Source of the DNA: an uncultured Clostridia bacterium
Lineage (GTDB): Bacteria > Bacillota > Clostridia > Christensenellales > Aristaeellaceae
NCBI GenBank assembly: GCA_934621485.1
Contig: CAKTUS010000105.1
Span: 1 to 9,168, forward strand
Direction of reading: 5' to 3'
Length of the DNA: 9,168 nucleotides
Shown: positions 6,029 to 9,168 of the stretch, one piece after another
Numbering within the stretch: the first letter of the stretch is position 1
Layout: every line of letters begins with the position of its first letter
The notes under the pieces: generated by a model
The model's database searches: none
Told to the model about the DNA's origin: nothing
What the model saw: the letters and a program-made list of their open reading frames with translations, nothing else
Translations under genes and position numbers: made by a program

Positions 6029-6973
6029 ATGAAGAAGGTTCTTGCAGTTGTCATTACCTTGGTTACGCTATTCAGCATCGTTCCCGCATTTGCTACGGAG
6101 TATCTTGGCTTGGCCACCGGCGGCACTGCCGGCACCTATTACGCTCTGGGCGGCGACATTGCCTCCCTGTGGATGAGCAAGATTCCCGACCTGGATGTAA
6201 CGGCCCAGTCCACCGGCGGCTCCAAGGCCAACATCATTTTGATTAACGACGGCGACGCCGAACTGGCCACTGTGCAGAACGACGTTATGGCATACGCCTA
6301 TGCCGGCACTGATTTCTTTGACGGCCAGGTCATCGACAGCTTCCAGGCCATCGGCTATCTGTACCCTGAGCTGGTGCAGATTGTGGTGGCGGCCGACAGC
6401 GATATCAAGACCATTGCCGATTTGAAGGGCAAGCAGGTGTCCATCGGCGCGGTTGGCTCCGGCGTGTATTTTAACGCCGTGCAGATTTTGGCCAACGCCG
6501 GTCTCAGCCTGGACGATATCACCCCCCACTACCTGAGCTTTGATGAAAGCGCCACGTCCTTCCAGAACAAGCAGATTGACGCTTTCTTCATTACGGCCGG
6601 CCTGCCCAACACCGCCATTGTGGAAGTGGCCAACAAGACCGACGTGCGGCTCATTGGCCTGAGCGACGACGATATGGCCAAGCTGAGCGCCGAGTACGCC
6701 TACTATGTGCCCGTGACGGTTCCCGCCGGCACCTACAATGGCATGACCGAGGACGTAACCGTTCCCGCCGTGGGCGCCGTGCTGATTTGCTCCAAGGACC
6801 TGAGCGAAGACTTGGTGTATAACCTGACCAAGGTGCTGTACGAAGACACCGCCGAGCTGAGCCATGCCAAGAAGGCGGAAATCAGCGCGGAAAGCGCGGT
6901 GAAGGGCATTCCCGTTCCCTTCCATCCCGGCGCTGAGAAGTATTTCAAGGAAAAGGGCTTGCTGGCGGACTAA
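6029..6973 (+). CDS. TAXI-family TRAP transporter solute-binding protein
   Basis: This 314-residue extracytoplasmic binding protein captures the substrate for the TRAP permease encoded next. The TAXI mark is the run ATGGTAGTYYALGG just after the signal peptide (residues 29-42), followed by STGGSKANI (61-69), the DLKGKQVSIGAVGSGV segment (131-146) and a C-terminal IPVPFHPGAEKYFKEKG. The signal peptide is MKKVLAVVIT plus a hydrophobic core with cleavage near AFA/TE (22/23). There is no lipobox: the only cysteine is at 254, so lipid anchoring is not possible. The start at 6029 is preferred because GGAGG (6015-6019) is 9 nt upstream; the ATG at 6023 (two more residues) is only 3 nt from it. Known TAXI ligands include glutamate and 2-oxoglutarate, but the ligand here cannot be read. 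It is first in a two-gene operon with its own strong promoter. Confidence 0.93.
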   Translation: MKKVLAVVITLVTLFSIVPAFATEYLGLATGGTAGTYYALGGDIASLWMSKIPDLDVTAQSTGGSKANIILINDGDAELATVQNDVMAYAYAGTDFFDGQVIDSFQAIGYLYPELVQIVVAADSDIKTIADLKGKQVSIGAVGSGVYFNAVQILANAGLSLDDITPHYLSFDESATSFQNKQIDAFFITAGLPNTAIVEVANKTDVRLIGLSDDDMAKLSAEYAYYVPVTVPAGTYNGMTEDVTVPAVGAVLICSKDLSEDLVYNLTKVLYEDTAELSHAKKAEISAESAVKGIPVPFHPGAEKYFKEKGLLAD

Positions 6974-7001
6974 CGCCGTGCGTCTTTGCCGGAAATACCG
7001 A

Positions 7002-7030
7002 GCGGCCTTTCAGAATTGCTGAAAGGCCGC
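7002..7030 (+). promoter_or_regulatory. Perfect intercistronic stem-loop between binding protein and permease
   Basis: The arms GCGGCCTTTCAG (7002-7013) and CTGAAAGGCCGC (7019-7030) pair over 12 bp without mismatch around a 5-nt loop. No U-run follows (the next bases are ATCCCTATTG), so this is not a standard terminator. It lies 28 nt after the binding-protein stop and 12 nt before the AAGGAGG of the permease gene. Such hairpins often protect the upstream message from 3' exonucleases or mark a processing site, giving more binding protein than permease. This role is inferred. Confidence 0.75.
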
Positions 7031-7057
7031 ATCCCTATTGTTAAGGAGGAACCCTTC

Positions 7058-9133
7058 ATGAGCGAGCCCATGAACGTTGACGGTATGGAGCGTGTGGATC
7101 AAAAAGAAATCAACGCGATCATGTCCAAATATGACCGCGAAAGCGCCTACCGCACCCTGACGGGGTACCGCGGGCTGATCATCAGCGGCGTGTGCATTTT
7201 GTTTTCCCTGCTCCAACTGTACTCCACCTGGTTTATCATTCCCTCTACCCATATGCGGCCGCTGCACCTGGGCATCGTGCTGATGCTGGCTTTCTTGCTG
7301 TACCCGGCCAGCCGCAAGGCTTCCAAAAAAAAGCTGCCCTGGTACGATGTGGTGCTGGCCCTGCTGTCGCTGGTGTGTTTCCTGTACCCCGTGGTGTTCT
7401 TTGACACCATTGCCCGGCAGGTTTCCTACCAGACCTATCAAATTGTAATCGGCGTGGTGGGCGTGCTGCTGCTGCTGGAGGGCTGCCGCCGCGTGGTGGG
7501 CATGCCCATTGTCATCATCGCTTGCTGCTTTGTGCTGATTGGCATTTTCGGCAAGTATATGCCCGGCTTCCTGGGAAACCGCGGCTTTAGCATCAAGAAC
7601 ATCGTCAAGCACCTGTTTTACACGCAGGAGGGTGTGTTCGGCACGCCTATTGGCGCAAGCTCCACCTTCATTTTCCTGTTCATTTTGTTTGGCTCCTTCC
7701 TGGAGAAAACGGGCGTGGGCGAGTTCTTCATCGACCTGTGCAACGCCATTGCCGGCAGCCGCCGCGGCGGCCCCGCCAAGGTGGCTGTGCTGACCAGCGC
7801 CCTGGAGGGCACGGTTTCCGGCAGCTCCGTTGCCAACACGGTAGGCTCCGGCAGTTTTACCATTCCCATGATGAAAAGCTTGGGCTACCGGCCCGAGTTT
7901 GCCGCTGCGGTGGAGGCGGCCGCTTCTACCGGCGGTCAAATCATGCCGCCCGTTATGGGCGCTGCGGCCTTCCTGATGGCGGAAACGGTGGGAATCCCCT
8001 ATTCCGTGATTGTCAAGGCGGCTATTGTGCCCGCGCTGCTGTATTTTGCAGGCATTTATATCATTACGGACCTGGAAGCTAAAAAGCGGGGTCTGGTGGG
8101 CATGAGCCGTGACCAGTTGCCCAGGCTGGGCAAAATTCTGGTGGAACGCGGTTACCTGATTTTGCCGCTGATTGCCATCATCTGGATCCTGGGCGCAGGC
8201 TTCACCTACAGCATTGCGCCGCTGGTGGGCATTTTGTGCGCCGTGTTGGGCGGCTATGCCAAAACCTTTGTGGATTTGCTGCTGGCCCGCAAACAGGGCA
8301 AAACGGCCAAGGAAGTGCTGAAAGCCTCCAACGCCATGCGTCCCAAGGATTATCTGGATGCGCTGGAGGGCGGCGCTCGCTCTATTCTGGGCGTGGCCCT
8401 GGCCTGCGGCGCGGCCGGCATCATTGCCGGCATGATTACCCTGACGGGTATCGGCCTGAAAATGGGCGCAGGATTGACTCAGCTGGCAGGCGGCAGCATC
8501 TATTTGCTGCTCATTTTCACCATGCTGGCCTCTATCGTGCTTGGCATGGGCGTGCCCACCACCGCCAATTACCTGATTACCTCCACCATTATGGCGCCTG
8601 TGGTGGCCAGAGCGCTGATGGGTACGCCGGGTCTGGAAAGCGTATACGCCAACTTGGCGGCCATTGGCGCGGGCTATGAGCTGCTGCCCGCTCACCTGTT
8701 TACCTTCTACTTTGGCATTATTGCCGATATTACGCCGCCTGTGGCTCTGGCAGCCATGGCGGGCGCGGCCATTGCCAAGTCCGACCCGCTCAAGACAGGC
8801 GTGGAAGCGTCCCGCCTGGCCATCGCGGCTTTCCTGGTGCCCTACATGTTTGTGTTCGCCCCGGAAATGCTGATGCTGAACAGCAAATGGTATGAGGTGC
8901 TGCAAATCATCGTTACCGCTTTGGGCGGCATGTTCGGCGTGGGCATGGCGCTGGAACGCTTCTGGAGCAGCAAGCTGAACTGGATTCAGACCATCATGAG
9001 CCTGGCCGGCGGCTTGATGCTGATTAAGCCCGGCCTGACCACCGATCTGATCGGCTTTGTGCTGATTGCGCTGGTGCTGGTGTGGCAGCGTTTCCAGAAA
9101 AACGCTGCGAAAAAAGAGCCTGTGCAGGCATAA
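7058..9133 (+). CDS. TRAP transporter fused permease (DctQ-DctM type, TAXI-associated)
   Basis: This 691-residue multi-spanning membrane protein combines the small (Q) and large (M) TRAP membrane subunits and should import the ligand delivered by the upstream TAXI protein, using an ion gradient, commonly Na+. After a hydrophilic N-terminus of about 38 residues come four helices forming the Q part (about 40-160). The M part carries the family motifs GTVSGSSVANTVGSGSFTIP (251-270), STGGQIMPPVMGAAAFLMAE (290-309), LGMGVPTTANYLI (495-507) and ADITPPVALAAMAGAA (556-571). Further helices lie at about 612-633 and 645-677, with a basic tail. The start at 7058 has AAGGAGG (7043-7049) 8 nt upstream; a longer frame from a TTG at 6986 would translate through the stem-loop and is rejected. 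Length fits the fused-permease family. No terminator is seen in the 35 bases after the stop, so the operon may continue. Confidence 0.95.
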   Translation: MSEPMNVDGMERVDQKEINAIMSKYDRESAYRTLTGYRGLIISGVCILFSLLQLYSTWFIIPSTHMRPLHLGIVLMLAFLLYPASRKASKKKLPWYDVVLALLSLVCFLYPVVFFDTIARQVSYQTYQIVIGVVGVLLLLEGCRRVVGMPIVIIACCFVLIGIFGKYMPGFLGNRGFSIKNIVKHLFYTQEGVFGTPIGASSTFIFLFILFGSFLEKTGVGEFFIDLCNAIAGSRRGGPAKVAVLTSALEGTVSGSSVANTVGSGSFTIPMMKSLGYRPEFAAAVEAAASTGGQIMPPVMGAAAFLMAETVGIPYSVIVKAAIVPALLYFAGIYIITDLEAKKRGLVGMSRDQLPRLGKILVERGYLILPLIAIIWILGAGFTYSIAPLVGILCAVLGGYAKTFVDLLLARKQGKTAKEVLKASNAMRPKDYLDALEGGARSILGVALACGAAGIIAGMITLTGIGLKMGAGLTQLAGGSIYLLLIFTMLASIVLGMGVPTTANYLITSTIMAPVVARALMGTPGLESVYANLAAIGAGYELLPAHLFTFYFGIIADITPPVALAAMAGAAIAKSDPLKTGVEASRLAIAAFLVPYMFVFAPEMLMLNSKWYEVLQIIVTALGGMFGVGMALERFWSSKLNWIQTIMSLAGGLMLIKPGLTTDLIGFVLIALVLVWQRFQKNAAKKEPVQA

Positions 9134-9168
9134 AAAGGATACTCAGAAGCGCCCGTTTGGAATCAATC

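Noticed and set aside
6068..6925. 285-codon minus-strand open frame opposite the TAXI gene
   Set aside because: Shadow of a confidently identified gene; no promoter, ribosome site or family signature.
7010..8905. 631-codon open frame on the minus strand opposite the TRAP permease
   Set aside because: Composition is dominated by His, Gln and Gly with no domain, as expected of a shadow of a membrane-protein gene whose complementary strand has motifs that are unmistakable.
1..9168. CRISPR array, tRNA/rRNA, insertion sequence, prophage or riboswitch
   Set aside because: I found no regularly spaced repeats, transposase or integrase frames, terminal inverted repeats, tRNA-like cloverleaf or leader long enough with a known riboswitch core. 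All recognised genes are ordinary chromosomal transport and surface genes.

Overview
The window reads as chromosome of a Gram-positive anaerobe, most likely a Clostridia-type Firmicute from a gut-like habitat. Three things point that way: strong AGGAGG-type ribosome binding sites with sigma-A-like promoters, a surface protein ending in a sortase-type PQTGD signal, and a feoA-feoA-feoB ferrous iron locus of Firmicutes type (FeoB with an ERDRRM stretch after the second G-C-x-x-P motif). Coding DNA is fairly GC-rich while the main divergent intergenic region is AT-rich. The species cannot be named from the sequence.

Layout. Positions 1-2294 hold the feo operon on the minus strand: a promoter with GTTAG-type repeats over it, two small FeoA proteins, then FeoB, which runs off the left edge after 543 codons. 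Positions 2295-2787 have no convincing gene. They hold an intrinsic terminator (minus strand, 2378-2423) and several hairpins that would lie in the 3' untranslated region of the next gene. Positions 2788-5691 (minus) encode a 967-residue secreted, wall-anchored protein with a large unrecognised N-terminal half, a CarboxypepD_reg/CnaB-like domain, three InlB/Flg_new-type repeats, an Ig-like domain and a sorting signal. Positions 5692-6028 are a divergent AT-rich control region with one good promoter facing each way.

Positions 6029-9133 (plus) form a two-gene TRAP transporter operon: a TAXI-family solute-binding protein and a fused QM permease of 691 residues. A perfect 12-bp stem-loop lies between the two genes. 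The last 35 bases hold no feature.

How the genes work together. FeoA and FeoB import Fe2+, probably under an iron-sensing repressor acting at the repeats. The TAXI protein captures a small organic anion, and the fused permease would import it with an ion gradient. The wall protein is probably an adhesin or surface-binding protein, with no clear functional link to either transporter. I see no new defence, mobile or biosynthetic system. The points most worth a second look are the unknown half of the wall protein, the feo repeats, the acidic FeoB insert, the structured 3' region, the intercistronic hairpin and the binding protein without a lipobox.
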